64,000 nt of DNA, from contig NZ_JAPDPF010000007.1 of the NCBI RefSeq assembly GCF_026283925.1, positions 186,001-250,000 on the forward strand, given 5' to 3'. The translations under genes and the position numbers were made by a program. How positions within the stretch are numbered: the stretch's first letter is position 1; each line of letters begins with the position of its first letter. Source of the DNA: Dyella halodurans (GTDB lineage Bacteria > Pseudomonadota > Gammaproteobacteria > Xanthomonadales > Rhodanobacteraceae). This document shows, piece by piece, positions 31,805 to 40,203 of this stretch. The notes under the pieces are model-generated. The model did not search any database. It was not told where the DNA came from and saw nothing but the letters and a program-made list of their open reading frames with translations.

Positions 31805-32818
31805 ATGCAGACGGCAACTTCCCCCGACGCACCTCACGGTGTGCGTCAAGTCGAGATCGGACCCGAGCGGGACGGTCAGCGTATCGATAATGCGCTGATG
31901 ACCCTGCTCAAGGGGGTGCCCAAGAGCATGATTTACCGCATCCTGCGCACCGGCCAGGTGCGCGTGAACGGCAAGCGTGCCAAGCCCGATACGCGTCTCG
32001 CGGCGGGTGATATGTTGCGTATTCCACCGGTGCGAGTGGCCGAAAAGGCGGTCCAGCACGGGCCGGCGCCGGGCATGGTGGCGTCCGTGGCGGACGCCGT
32101 CATCTTCGAAGACAAGCACTTCCTGGCCATCGACAAGCCGGCCGGCATCGCCAGCCATGGCGGCAGCGGCGTCAGCCACGGCGCCATCGAGCTGCTGCGC
32201 GCCGCGCGTCCCGCCGAGCACCTGGAGCTGGTGCACCGGCTCGATCGGGATACCAGCGGCGTGCTCGTGTTCGCCAAGACCCGTGCCGGCCTGGTCGGGC
32301 TGCAGGCAGCGATCCGCGAGGGTACGGTGACCAAGCAATACCTCTGCCTGATGGTGGGGCATCCGTCCAAGGCGAAGTTCGACGTCAACGCACCGCTGCT
32401 GAAGTCGGTGCTCCAGGGCGGCGAACGGATGGTAAGAGTGGCCGATAACGGCAAGCCGTCGCTCACGTTCTTCCGCGAAATGGAACAATACCCGGCCGCT
32501 CGCCTGATGCAGGCGACCCTGGGCACCGGGCGTACCCACCAGATCCGCGTCCATGCCGCCCACGTTGGCCATCCGCTCGCCGGGGACCCGAAATACGGCG
32601 ACAAGGAAATGAACAAGAAATTCAAGGACCTGGGCCTGAATCGCCTGTTCCTGCATGCCGCGCACATGAGTTTCGAGCTGGACGGGCGCTCCTACAGCTT
32701 CTCCGCGCCAATGCCGGATGACTTGAAGGAATTCCTGGATGTCCTTGCCGTAAAAGGAAAAAGGATCCGCCGCGTGCAGGAATACCTACAGGAAAAAGCG
32801 CGCACTGACCCCAAGTGA
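31805..32818 (+). CDS. rluC: 23S rRNA pseudouridine synthase RluC
   Basis: 337-residue RluA-family enzyme that in E. coli makes pseudouridine 955, 2504 and 2580 in 23S rRNA. N-terminal S4 RNA-binding domain (about 15-75, with RILRTGQVRVNGKRAK) followed by the catalytic domain. The active-site loop HRLDRDTSG holds the catalytic Asp, and GRTHQIRVH is the conserved uridine-binding strand. The divergent pairing with rne is conserved. Its last 33 bases overlap the 3' end of the convergent CPBP-like gene. Confidence 0.95.
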   Translation: MQTATSPDAPHGVRQVEIGPERDGQRIDNALMTLLKGVPKSMIYRILRTGQVRVNGKRAKPDTRLAAGDMLRIPPVRVAEKAVQHGPAPGMVASVADAVIFEDKHFLAIDKPAGIASHGGSGVSHGAIELLRAARPAEHLELVHRLDRDTSGVLVFAKTRAGLVGLQAAIREGTVTKQYLCLMVGHPSKAKFDVNAPLLKSVLQGGERMVRVADNGKPSLTFFREMEQYPAARLMQATLGTGRTHQIRVHAAHVGHPLAGDPKYGDKEMNKKFKDLGLNRLFLHAAHMSFELDGRSYSFSAPMPDDLKEFLDVLAVKGKRIRRVQEYLQEKARTDPK

Positions 32819-34330
32819 GCGCAGCAGGTGACCGGTCAGCCCGCTCTCGACCAGCAAGGCGCAGGTGGCATGGGCCACGGCGATCGGGACCAGGCAAGGC
32901 GATTTCAGAAAACGCCATGCCCACCAAAGTTCGGCCATGAAGCAGAGCTGCATCAACGACCCGTTGGGCGTGTGCAGCAGGCCGAACAACGTGGCCGTGA
33001 TCAGGATGATGAGGGGGGGCGGCAGCGAGGTGAGTCGCAAGCGTCCCATCACCCAGGCCAGCATGGCCCATTGCTGCACCAGCGCCCAGCCGAGATAGGC
33101 CAGCATGTGTCGCGGTTCGAGGTGGACCAGCCCATGGCCATCGACCAACATCAGGGCGACCGTGACCAACAGAGGGACCAGCGGCCAGAGCCAGTCGGCC
33201 CAGCTGCGTCCCATCCAGCGCCACCACACCGGGCGACGGCGCCAGTCGCTTTGGGCGGCAAAAAGCAGGGCTGCCACAAAGGCGGTGACGCCGGGAATCG
33301 AGAGCTGGGTACCCCAGCGCAGACCGGCGATCAGCCACAGCGGACCCGCCGCGATCGCGGCTACGTCCAGCCAGGGACGGATGACCTCCCGGGTCTGGCG
33401 CAGGGCGATCCACACGAGGGCGATCAGGTAGGCGGCACAGACACCCCAGTCCAGCCATGCGGGCAAGGACGCATCGTCGCCGGCGGCCGCAAACGACCGC
33501 CCGAACGGGAGCACCAGCGCGCCCGGCCAGTGCCGTTTCACCAGATCGCGCAGCGACAGCATGGTTTCGGCGGAGATGCCCGCCGGCAGACGCACCAGTG
33601 GCACGCTCCGCCCGGCGTACTGGGCTGACGCGGCGGTCAGTCCGGCCTGGGCCACGGCCAGGGCCGAAGGCAGCCGGATATCGGCGATGTCGGCACCGAT
33701 CGAGGCGGGCAGTGAGGCGGGTTGCGGCGCCTGCAGGTCGACGTTCCGGATCTGCAGCACCGCATGCGCAGGCAGTTGGGGACGAAGGCGCAGCAAATAG
33801 GTGACCACGTCGGGAGGCCGGCACGGCTTGCCTGCGTCTGATCGCCAGCTGAGCGTGCGCAGGTCGATAACCAGCTCGTTCCCGCGGGGGGCGAGTCGAC
33901 CGACATCAGTGGCCATGCATGCCGCGCTGCGCTCACTCGCCTGGTAGACCAGGCCTAGCGTGCCTTCCGCGTCGCTTTGCAGTTGCAGGTGAAGCAGCGG
34001 CCAGTGTGCCAGATCGACCGGCGCCGCCACCGGCAGGCCCAGGTCGAAGGTCGAGCCGTCGCGACTGCTGACGCGCAGGCCGTTGGGACTCGGCGCGATA
34101 TCGGCGTTACCGAATACCCGCTGCGCGACCAGGTCGCGAGGACCGCGCAGGTGCCATTGCCACAAGGGCTGGCCGCTGCGCAGGGCCGTCAGTTCCAGGC
34201 GCGCGCGTTCAGCCAGGTGTTCGCGCGTTACCCAGGCGGACAAGGCGGCCATGGCCCAGAGCAACAGCACGACCGCCACGCCGAACCAGGCCATGGGGAA
34301 AATCCGGTGCGTGGCGCGCAGCGTGCTCAA
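32786..34330 (-). CDS. CPBP-like membrane protein with a degenerate protease motif
   Basis: 514 residues: one N-terminal membrane helix (about 14-34), a soluble extracytoplasmic region of about 250 residues, then some six to eight helices from about 295 on. The second and third CPBP motifs can be placed as LFGLLH (His453) and AVAHA (His487). The first motif, which should read EExxxR, is QQWAML at 419-424, so both catalytic Glu and the Arg are absent. It may be a non-proteolytic relative. The start is a TTG overlapping the phhB stop (TTGA), suggesting coupling; an ATG at 34294 is the alternative. Converges with and overlaps rluC. Confidence 0.75.
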   Translation of the reverse strand: MSTLRATHRIFPMAWFGVAVVLLLWAMAALSAWVTREHLAERARLELTALRSGQPLWQWHLRGPRDLVAQRVFGNADIAPSPNGLRVSSRDGSTFDLGLPVAAPVDLAHWPLLHLQLQSDAEGTLGLVYQASERSAACMATDVGRLAPRGNELVIDLRTLSWRSDAGKPCRPPDVVTYLLRLRPQLPAHAVLQIRNVDLQAPQPASLPASIGADIADIRLPSALAVAQAGLTAASAQYAGRSVPLVRLPAGISAETMLSLRDLVKRHWPGALVLPFGRSFAAAGDDASLPAWLDWGVCAAYLIALVWIALRQTREVIRPWLDVAAIAAGPLWLIAGLRWGTQLSIPGVTAFVAALLFAAQSDWRRRPVWWRWMGRSWADWLWPLVPLLVTVALMLVDGHGLVHLEPRHMLAYLGWALVQQWAMLAWVMGRLRLTSLPPPLIILITATLFGLLHTPNGSLMQLCFMAELWWAWRFLKSPCLVPIAVAHATCALLVESGLTGHLLRSLGVSARFFL

Positions 34331-34668
34331 TGTTCGAGCAGGGTCTCCACGCGGGCAGCGCAGATGAAATCGTTGAGCGACAGGCCGCCGACGTCATGCG
34401 TCGACCACAGGATCTGGCAATGACCGTAGCCGGCTTCGAGATCAGGGTGGTGGTCTTCCTGATTGGCCATGAACCCCACCGCATTGATGAAGCCGAGCGT
34501 GTGGTGGAAGTCGCGGAACTTGAAGTCCTTCACGATGGCCTTGCCATCCGCCACGACCTGCCAACCGGGCAATTGGGCCAGCAAGTCGGTCACCTTGGCC
34601 TGGTCCAGTGCGTGTTCCTTGCCTTTGCGAGGCGTGCAGTGCTGGCTGGCGAGAGTGTTCGTGCTCAT
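34327..34668 (-). CDS. phhB: Pterin-4a-carbinolamine dehydratase
   Basis: 113-residue enzyme that dehydrates 4a-hydroxy-tetrahydrobiopterin, recycling the cofactor of phenylalanine hydroxylase. The active-site signature EDHHPDLEAGYGHCQILWSTHD is intact up to GGLSLNDF. The ATG at 34668 (MSTNTLASQH) is chosen over an upstream extension of the open frame. No phhA is in the window. The downstream CPBP-like gene overlaps its stop. Confidence 0.95.
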   Translation of the reverse strand: MSTNTLASQHCTPRKGKEHALDQAKVTDLLAQLPGWQVVADGKAIVKDFKFRDFHHTLGFINAVGFMANQEDHHPDLEAGYGHCQILWSTHDVGGLSLNDFICAARVETLLEH

Positions 34669-34809
34669 GGCGGTCGTTCCGTTCGTGAGAAGAAAAGTAG
34701 CAAGCGTCGAAGCTTGCCGGACAAAAGTCAAAAGCGAGCGGTCAGGGCGAAATAGGACTAAAATGGTGCTGTTTCGGCCGGCACGGTCGACGTTTTGGCT
34801 GGAGTAGAC

Positions 34810-35418
34810 ATGATCGACATTTCAGAACGGGCACAGCGGCATTTCCTCCGCTTGCTCTCCCAGCAGGGCATCGATGGATTGAGCATCCGCCTGCGCGTGA
34901 CAGCGCCGGGTACGCCCGCGGCCAATTGCGAACTGGAGTTCGCCGAGCCCGACGAGCTGACCGGGCAGGAATGGACCATCGTGTGCGATGGCTTCGAGTT
35001 CCATGTCGCCGGCGACAGCGCCGCCTGGCTGGAAGGCGCCAGCATCGATTTCGAGCCGAATGCCACCGGCGGCCAGCTCAATATCCGCGCGCCGCGCATC
35101 AAGGGCGAGATTCCGGGACAGGAAGCCGGCCTGATCGAGCGCGTGCGTTATGTGCTCGAAGCCGAAGTGAATCCGAAGATCGCCTCGCACGGCGGACGCG
35201 TGAGCCTGCTCGAGGTCGACGCCAACGGCGTGGTGGTGCTGCAGTTCGGCGGCGGCTGCCATGGCTGCGGCATGGTCGACGTCACCCTGAAGCACGGGGT
35301 GGAAAAAACGCTGCGCGAGCGCGTGCCCGAGATCACCGAAGTCCGCGATGCCACCGACCACAGTGGCGGCAGCAACCCGTACTACAAGAAGCATGAGGGG
35401 CAGTCGGCGCTCGGCTGA
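34810..35418 (+). CDS. nfuA: Fe-S cluster biogenesis/carrier protein NfuA
   Basis: 202-residue scaffold or carrier for 4Fe-4S clusters. The N-terminal A-type domain lacks its cysteines, as in E. coli NfuA. The C-terminal Nfu domain has the cluster-binding CxxC in GGGCHGCGMVD. The ATG at 34810 follows GGAG at a good distance. It ends in a strong bidirectional terminator. Confidence 0.95.
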   Translation: MIDISERAQRHFLRLLSQQGIDGLSIRLRVTAPGTPAANCELEFAEPDELTGQEWTIVCDGFEFHVAGDSAAWLEGASIDFEPNATGGQLNIRAPRIKGEIPGQEAGLIERVRYVLEAEVNPKIASHGGRVSLLEVDANGVVVLQFGGGCHGCGMVDVTLKHGVEKTLRERVPEITEVRDATDHSGGSNPYYKKHEGQSALG

Positions 35419-35435
35419 TCGAGCCAGGCATCCGC

Positions 35436-35474
35436 CCAATAAAAAGGCCCGCATCGAGCGGGCCTTTTTATTGG
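35436..35474. terminator. Bidirectional terminator between nfuA and cytochrome c gene
   Basis: Perfect 17-base stem CCAATAAAAAGGCCCGC/GCGGGCCTTTTTATTGG with loop ATCGA; T-rich on both strands after the GC core. Confidence 0.95.
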
Positions 35475-35495
35475 CTCATGCAGGGACGCGCGCGA

Positions 35496-35849
35496 TTACT
35501 TGTCGCCCTGGATATGACCTTCCAGCGTGTCCAGCTTGGTCGGCTGGCTGGAGAAGAACGCGGCGATGTCCTCGATGTCCTGGTCGGACAGCGTGCCGAC
35601 AAAGCCCTTCATGATCGGGTTGCTGCGCTGGCCGGTCTTGTACTCGTGCAGCGCCTGCTGGATGTACTCGTTGTACTGGCCAGCCAGGCGCGGGTACTGC
35701 GGGTCGACCGCATTGCCATCGGCGCCGTGGCAGGCGAAACAGACGGCAGCCTTCTGCTTGCCGTTGTCGAGGTTGGCGGCAGCCAGCAGCTGGGTGGAAG
35801 CGAACGCCAGGACGGCGCCGAATGAAAGCAGGGTGAGCGCACGTTTCAT
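35496..35849 (-). CDS. Periplasmic monohaem cytochrome c (class I, c553/c5-like)
   Basis: 117 residues with a signal peptide (about 1-23, ending LLAAA). One haem site CFACH near residue 37-41 is present, with the distal Met ligand likely from NPIMKGF. The C-terminal helix LSDQDIEDIAAFFSS is typical of soluble electron carriers. It follows a second similar cytochrome on the same strand, 18 bases apart, so they are probably coexpressed. Confidence 0.9.
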   Translation of the reverse strand: MKRALTLLSFGAVLAFASTQLLAAANLDNGKQKAAVCFACHGADGNAVDPQYPRLAGQYNEYIQQALHEYKTGQRSNPIMKGFVGTLSDQDIEDIAAFFSSQPTKLDTLEGHIQGDK

Positions 35850-35867
35850 GCGGTAGAGGTCCTTGGC

Positions 35868-36191
35868 TTACTTGGCGAGGCTGGAAAGATAGGCGGCGAT
35901 ATCGTCGATGTCCTTGTCGGACAGACTCTGCGCCTGCGCCGTCATCGTCGGATGGCTGCGTTCGCCAGCCCGGTACTCATGGAGCGCGTTGACGATGTAC
36001 TGCTGGTTCTGGCCTGCAATGCGCGGCACCGGGTAGTTCGGGTAGGCATTCGAGTAACCCGGCACGCCGTGGCAACCGTTGCAGGTGTAGATCAATTTGC
36101 GTCCGGCAGCTTTGTCACCCTCGGCATGCACGCTGGCAGTGGCGAGAAAAGCTGCGGCCACGGAGAGGCCAAGCAGTTGCAATCGAGTCAT
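35868..36191 (-). CDS. Periplasmic monohaem cytochrome c
   Basis: 107 residues: signal peptide ending near SVHA, haem site CNGCH in IYTCNGCHGVPGYSNAYPNY, Met ligand candidate in HPTMTAQ, C-terminal helix LSDKDIDDIAAYLSS. It is about half identical to the next gene by eye, so the two look like a tandem duplication or the two halves of a c4-type dihaem cytochrome split into separate genes. The ATG at 36191 is the first that gives a proper signal peptide. Confidence 0.9.
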   Translation of the reverse strand: MTRLQLLGLSVAAAFLATASVHAEGDKAAGRKLIYTCNGCHGVPGYSNAYPNYPVPRIAGQNQQYIVNALHEYRAGERSHPTMTAQAQSLSDKDIDDIAAYLSSLAK

Positions 36192-36378
36192 CGAGATGAT
36201 TCCCACGAGTCCGGCGGGTCCATGGTGAAAAGTCGCAAAAGTATAGTGGTTGCTTTCACAAACGGACAACATGTCGCAAGCCACTGATCTTGATCAGGAT
36301 GAGCCGGCATGATGATGATCCGGGGTCTGGAGACGCACGGCCTGGCCGGGCGATACACGAAACGGAAGGGGAGCTTGC

Positions 36379-37545
36379 ATGGTGCAGTGGAACGTCGGAT
36401 CGCAGGGCCAGCGGCCCTGGTGGAAGAGCGCGGTTTCGCCGCTACTGGTCGCTGCCCTGGCCACCGGCGTCGCCACCACCGCGATGGCGGCGGAGCCACC
36501 CGCGCACTATCGGGTCGTCGGTTATGTGATGGACGCCAAGCCGCTGCCCCGGATCAGCGCGGGCAAGCTCGATGTCATCAACTATGCCTTCGCCCGGCTC
36601 GACGCCAAGGGCAATGTGGTGTTGCCGAGCCCGACCGTCGATCAGACGTTGGCCAGCTTCACCGGTCTTCGCAAGATCAGTCCGAACCTGAAGATCATCG
36701 TCTCGATCGGTGGCTGGGGCGCCGACCACTTCTCCGATACCGCGCTGACCGAAGCCTCGCGCCAGCGCATGGCCGACAGCGCGGCCGCGCTGGTCGAGAA
36801 ATACGACGTCGATGGCATCGACCTCGATTGGGAATACCCCACGCTCCCCGGTGCTGGCATCGATCACCGTCCCGAGGACAAGCGCAATTTCAGCCTTTTG
36901 CTGGAAACCTTGCGCGCCCGCCTGGACAAGCTGGGCGCCGCACACGCTGGCCGCCATTACCTGTTGTCGATTGCCGCCGCGGACGGCGAGTTCGTGCAGG
37001 GCATCGAGCTGGAGCGGGTGTCGCGCTCGCTCGACTGGATCAACCTGATGACCTACGACTTCCACAACAGCCTGACCCCGACGACAGGGCATCACGCCGG
37101 GCTGCATTTGTCGAAGCTGGCACCTGCCGATGATCGTGCCGGCGACAAGGCCGTCGAGCAGTTCCTGGCGGCGGGTGTGCCGGCGAACAAGCTGAACCTC
37201 GGCGCGGCGTTCTACGGACGTGCGTTCACCGGGGTGAATCCGCAGGACAACGGCTTGTACCAGAAGTACGACAAGTACCTGGGCGATCCGTCATGGCGAG
37301 AGCTGGTCGCCGACTACATCGACAAGCACGGCTACGTGCGCCACTGGGACGAGCAAGCCCAGGCACCGTACCTGTGGAATGCGGCGACGAAGACCTTTGT
37401 CAGCTATGAAGACCCGCAGTCGCTGCGCGCCAAGGCGGCCTTCATCAAGGCGAAGGGACTGGGCGGCGTGATGTATTGGGAGCACAGCCTAGACAGGAAC
37501 GAAGAGTTGCTCGATGTGCTGGATCAGTCCTTGAACAAGCACTGA
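36379..37545 (+). CDS. Glycoside hydrolase family 18 protein (chitinase-like)
   Basis: 388-residue exported hydrolase. Signal peptide about 1-38 (basic start, hydrophobic core VSPLLVAALATGVATTAMA, cut near AMAAEP). The TIM-barrel GH18 signature DGIDLDWEYP is at 145-154 with the catalytic acid Glu152. SIGGW in an earlier strand and MTYDF and GGVMYWEHSLD later are standard family segments. No chitin-binding module is attached. Activity could be chitinase or endo-beta-N-acetylglucosaminidase. It is divergent from the cytochromes across 187 bases. Confidence 0.93.
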   Translation: MVQWNVGSQGQRPWWKSAVSPLLVAALATGVATTAMAAEPPAHYRVVGYVMDAKPLPRISAGKLDVINYAFARLDAKGNVVLPSPTVDQTLASFTGLRKISPNLKIIVSIGGWGADHFSDTALTEASRQRMADSAAALVEKYDVDGIDLDWEYPTLPGAGIDHRPEDKRNFSLLLETLRARLDKLGAAHAGRHYLLSIAAADGEFVQGIELERVSRSLDWINLMTYDFHNSLTPTTGHHAGLHLSKLAPADDRAGDKAVEQFLAAGVPANKLNLGAAFYGRAFTGVNPQDNGLYQKYDKYLGDPSWRELVADYIDKHGYVRHWDEQAQAPYLWNAATKTFVSYEDPQSLRAKAAFIKAKGLGGVMYWEHSLDRNEELLDVLDQSLNKH

Positions 37546-37592
37546 TCCGTAACTACGTCACCCCGGCACCGCACGAAAGGCCGCGTTATTCC

Positions 37593-37647
37593 TGTCATTC
37601 CCGCGGCTCTCAACAGCCGAAGGGCTGGTCAAGCGGGAATCCAGTGC
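37593..37647. repeat. Dispersed hairpin repeat, copy 3
   Basis: GTCATTCCCGC with GCGGGAATCCAG, around a centre CTCAACAGCCGAAGGGCTGGTCAA that is nearly identical to that of the next copy and the reverse of the one at 872-923. It lies just after the chitinase gene. Confidence 0.8.
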
Positions 37648-37699
37648 CTTTGCGCTCAACGTTTTGTCGTGCGAGCCAGCTACCAACCACGCGTATGCC

Positions 37700-37804
37700 C
37701 GTCATTCCAGCTGCTCTCAACAGCCGAAGGGCTGGTCAAGCTGGAATCCAGCGCCTTTGTGTAGGCCATAACGTCGCTGGATCCCAGCTTGCGCTGGGAT
37801 GACG
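37700..37804. repeat. Dispersed hairpin repeat, copy 4 (compound)
   Basis: Left half GTCATTCCAGC...GCTGGAATCCAGCG has the long centre; right half CTGGATCCCAGC/GCGCTGGGATGAC matches the right half of the copies at 8106 and 62619. It shows that the long-centre and short-centre units are one family. The 37546-37831 interval holds only these repeats. Confidence 0.82.
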
Positions 37805-37831
37805 GCTCCTTTGAGACGCTTGGGCAGGTTC

Positions 37832-39064
37832 CTAGAGCAAGCTCTTCAGGATATGAATGCCCGCGGTGTACTCGCCGACGATGGTGCCCAGGCTGACCAG
37901 GAAGAAATTGAGCAGGGTGCGCGCGACGCGGTTCTTCCACCAGCCACGCCAGTGGCCGATATCGTCGCGCAAGGTCTCGAAGTCGGCCACGCGCGGACGA
38001 CGCACCCAGGCTTCCACCATGGCACTGATGCCGCCGGAAGGAATGCCGGGCCGGAACGGTTTGATCGGCGCGGCAATGAACGCCGAAAGCATGCTTAGCG
38101 GGTGAGCGCCCGCGATCACCGCGCCAAGCAAGGCGAAGCCACCGGTGAGCAGTACCCAGTCGCGCAGCGCCGCCGTGCCCAGCGCCGTGTCGCGATGGAA
38201 GGCGAAGGCGATGGCGGCGAAGACCGCCAAAACGAGTCCGAGCGCCACCCACTTGGGCCAGCGTGACTTGGCTGGCGTGCTGGCGAGCTCGGCGGCTTCC
38301 GTCGCGGGATCGCCCTGCTGCGAGCGCAGCAGCTCGCACAAGCCCTTCAGATGGCCCGCGCCGATCACCACGAGGACACGACGCCCTTCGCCAAAGCCTG
38401 CGCGCGTCGCCTGTTCGCGCAAGCGGGCGGCCATATAGGCATCGCGCTCGGCGATCAGGCTGCGGAACAGCGGCGCCGACTCGCTGGCGAATTCGCTGAA
38501 GGCGCTCTCCAGCATGTCGCCCTGCTTGAGCTTCTCGATTTCGGTTTCCTCGATCGCCTCGCGTTCGAACACGCTGGCGATCAAGCCACCGAGCAGGCCA
38601 AAGCGCTGCCAGAAACCAACACTGTGCCAGGCGCGGCGCAAGGTGGTGCCTACCTCGCGGTCCACCAGCCAGACCGGCAGCGCGCGTTGCTCGGCGCCGT
38701 CCATGGCCGCCTTCATCTCGGCGCCCGGCTGGATGCCGTACTGCTCGGCCAGGCGCTTCTGGAACGAGGACAACACCAGGCTGGCGGCGACCATGCCGGC
38801 CTTGCCCTGGCGGATCACCTGGAACAGATCCATTTGCTTGAACGCATCGGGATCGCGCATGCCCTGGGCGCGGCTGTCACACAGCTCCACCGCGACGGCG
38901 TCGAAACGCTCGTGGGCGAGCAGGGCGTCCACCGCCTCGACGCTGGCGCGCGAGACATGCGCGGTGCCCAGCACGACGTATTCCACGCCATCGCGAGTGA
39001 CCCGCTCTATCGGCTGGTCGCGCAGTACGGGCGGGAGGGAGTCGGCGATATCGGTCACTGTCAT
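37832..39064 (-). CDS. TraB/GumN-family membrane protein
   Basis: 410 residues. The N-terminal half is the soluble TraB domain with VLGTAHVSRASVEAV and AVELCDSRAQGM, and a later VIGAGHLKG strand. The C-terminal third has about three to four hydrophobic segments (for example WVALGLVLAVFAAIAFAF). TraB/PrgY relatives in enterococci inactivate peptide pheromones; the family shares a putative metalloprotease site with GumN. The role in this organism is unknown. It is downstream of aguB on the same strand with a 94-base gap. Confidence 0.87.
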   Translation of the reverse strand: MTVTDIADSLPPVLRDQPIERVTRDGVEYVVLGTAHVSRASVEAVDALLAHERFDAVAVELCDSRAQGMRDPDAFKQMDLFQVIRQGKAGMVAASLVLSSFQKRLAEQYGIQPGAEMKAAMDGAEQRALPVWLVDREVGTTLRRAWHSVGFWQRFGLLGGLIASVFEREAIEETEIEKLKQGDMLESAFSEFASESAPLFRSLIAERDAYMAARLREQATRAGFGEGRRVLVVIGAGHLKGLCELLRSQQGDPATEAAELASTPAKSRWPKWVALGLVLAVFAAIAFAFHRDTALGTAALRDWVLLTGGFALLGAVIAGAHPLSMLSAFIAAPIKPFRPGIPSGGISAMVEAWVRRPRVADFETLRDDIGHWRGWWKNRVARTLLNFFLVSLGTIVGEYTAGIHILKSLL

Positions 39065-39158
39065 GCGCGGCGTCGATCTGGCAGGGGAACTCCCTGCATG
39101 GGGTTGGCCGGGGCAGGGCACAAGCCATGCCGCCGGAGGGCGGGCAGTGAATCAGGCC

Positions 39159-40049
39159 TCAGTCGCGGAAGCGCTTGAGCAAGTCACTATACGCATCGAT
39201 GCGGCGATCGCGCAGGAACGGCCAGATGCGGCGCACGTGCTCGCTGCGGGCCATGTCCACCTCCACCACCAGCAATTCGCGCTGGTCCGTGCCCGCCTGG
39301 GCCAGGAACTCGCCCTGCGGACCGGCCACGAAGCTGGTGCCCCAGAACTGGATGCCGCGACCCACGCCTGACACATCGGGCTCATAGCCGGTGCGGTTGC
39401 ACGACAGCAGCGGCAGGCCGTTGGCCACGGCATGGCCGCGCTGCACGGTGACCCAGGCTTCGCGCTGGCGATCCTTCTCGGCCTGTTCGTCCTGCGGATC
39501 CCAGCCGATGGCGGTGGGATACAGCAGCAGGTCGGCCCCTGCCAGCGCCATCAGGCGCGCGGCTTCCGGATACCACTGGTCCCAGCACACCAGCACGCCG
39601 AGACGGCCCACCGACGTATCGATCGGATCGAAACCCAGGTCGCCCGGTGTGAAGTAGAACTTCTCGTAGAACGCCGGATCGTCCGGGATATGCATCTTGC
39701 GGTACTTGCCCGCGATCGCCGCCGAACGGTCGAACACCACCGCGGTGTTGTGATAAAGCCCGGTGGCGCGCTTCTCGAACAGCGAGGCGACGACGACCAG
39801 CTTCAGCTCTTCGGCCAGCTTGCCAATGCGCGCGGTGCTATGGCCAGGAATGGTTTCGGCCAGGTCGAACTCGTCGACCGACTCGTGCTGGCAGAAGTAC
39901 GGACCATTGTGCAGCTCCTGCAGCAGCACCAGTTCGGCGCCCGCCGCCGCGGCCTCACGCAGGCCCGCCTCAATGGCGTCGAGATTGGCGTCGCGGCTGC
40001 CGCGGTGGGTTTCCTGCAACAGTGCGACTTTCAGGGTCTTGCGAGTCAT
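39159..40049 (-). CDS. aguB: N-carbamoylputrescine amidase
   Basis: 296-residue nitrilase-superfamily enzyme that converts N-carbamoylputrescine to putrescine, ammonia and CO2. The catalytic Glu-Lys-Cys triad is visible: LLQELHNGPYF (Glu), YRKMHIPDD (Lys) and LVCWDQWYPEA (Cys). The ATG at 40049 gives MTRKTLKVALLQ, the family start. Its substrate is produced by the upstream aguA product, so the two form the agmatine route to putrescine. Confidence 0.96.
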   Translation of the reverse strand: MTRKTLKVALLQETHRGSRDANLDAIEAGLREAAAAGAELVLLQELHNGPYFCQHESVDEFDLAETIPGHSTARIGKLAEELKLVVVASLFEKRATGLYHNTAVVFDRSAAIAGKYRKMHIPDDPAFYEKFYFTPGDLGFDPIDTSVGRLGVLVCWDQWYPEAARLMALAGADLLLYPTAIGWDPQDEQAEKDRQREAWVTVQRGHAVANGLPLLSCNRTGYEPDVSGVGRGIQFWGTSFVAGPQGEFLAQAGTDQRELLVVEVDMARSEHVRRIWPFLRDRRIDAYSDLLKRFRD

Positions 40050-40203
40050 GGGCGTGCTTCCGGCGTGAGGGCCTGCCGGTAAAGGCAGGCCGCGCATTCT
40101 AATGGATACGACACATCGACACCGATCATGCCGGTGGGGGGTAGACCCCTCATATGGGCCTGTCCGGCGCCGGTTTCCAGCACCCGGCACCGACTTTCCC
40201 GGA

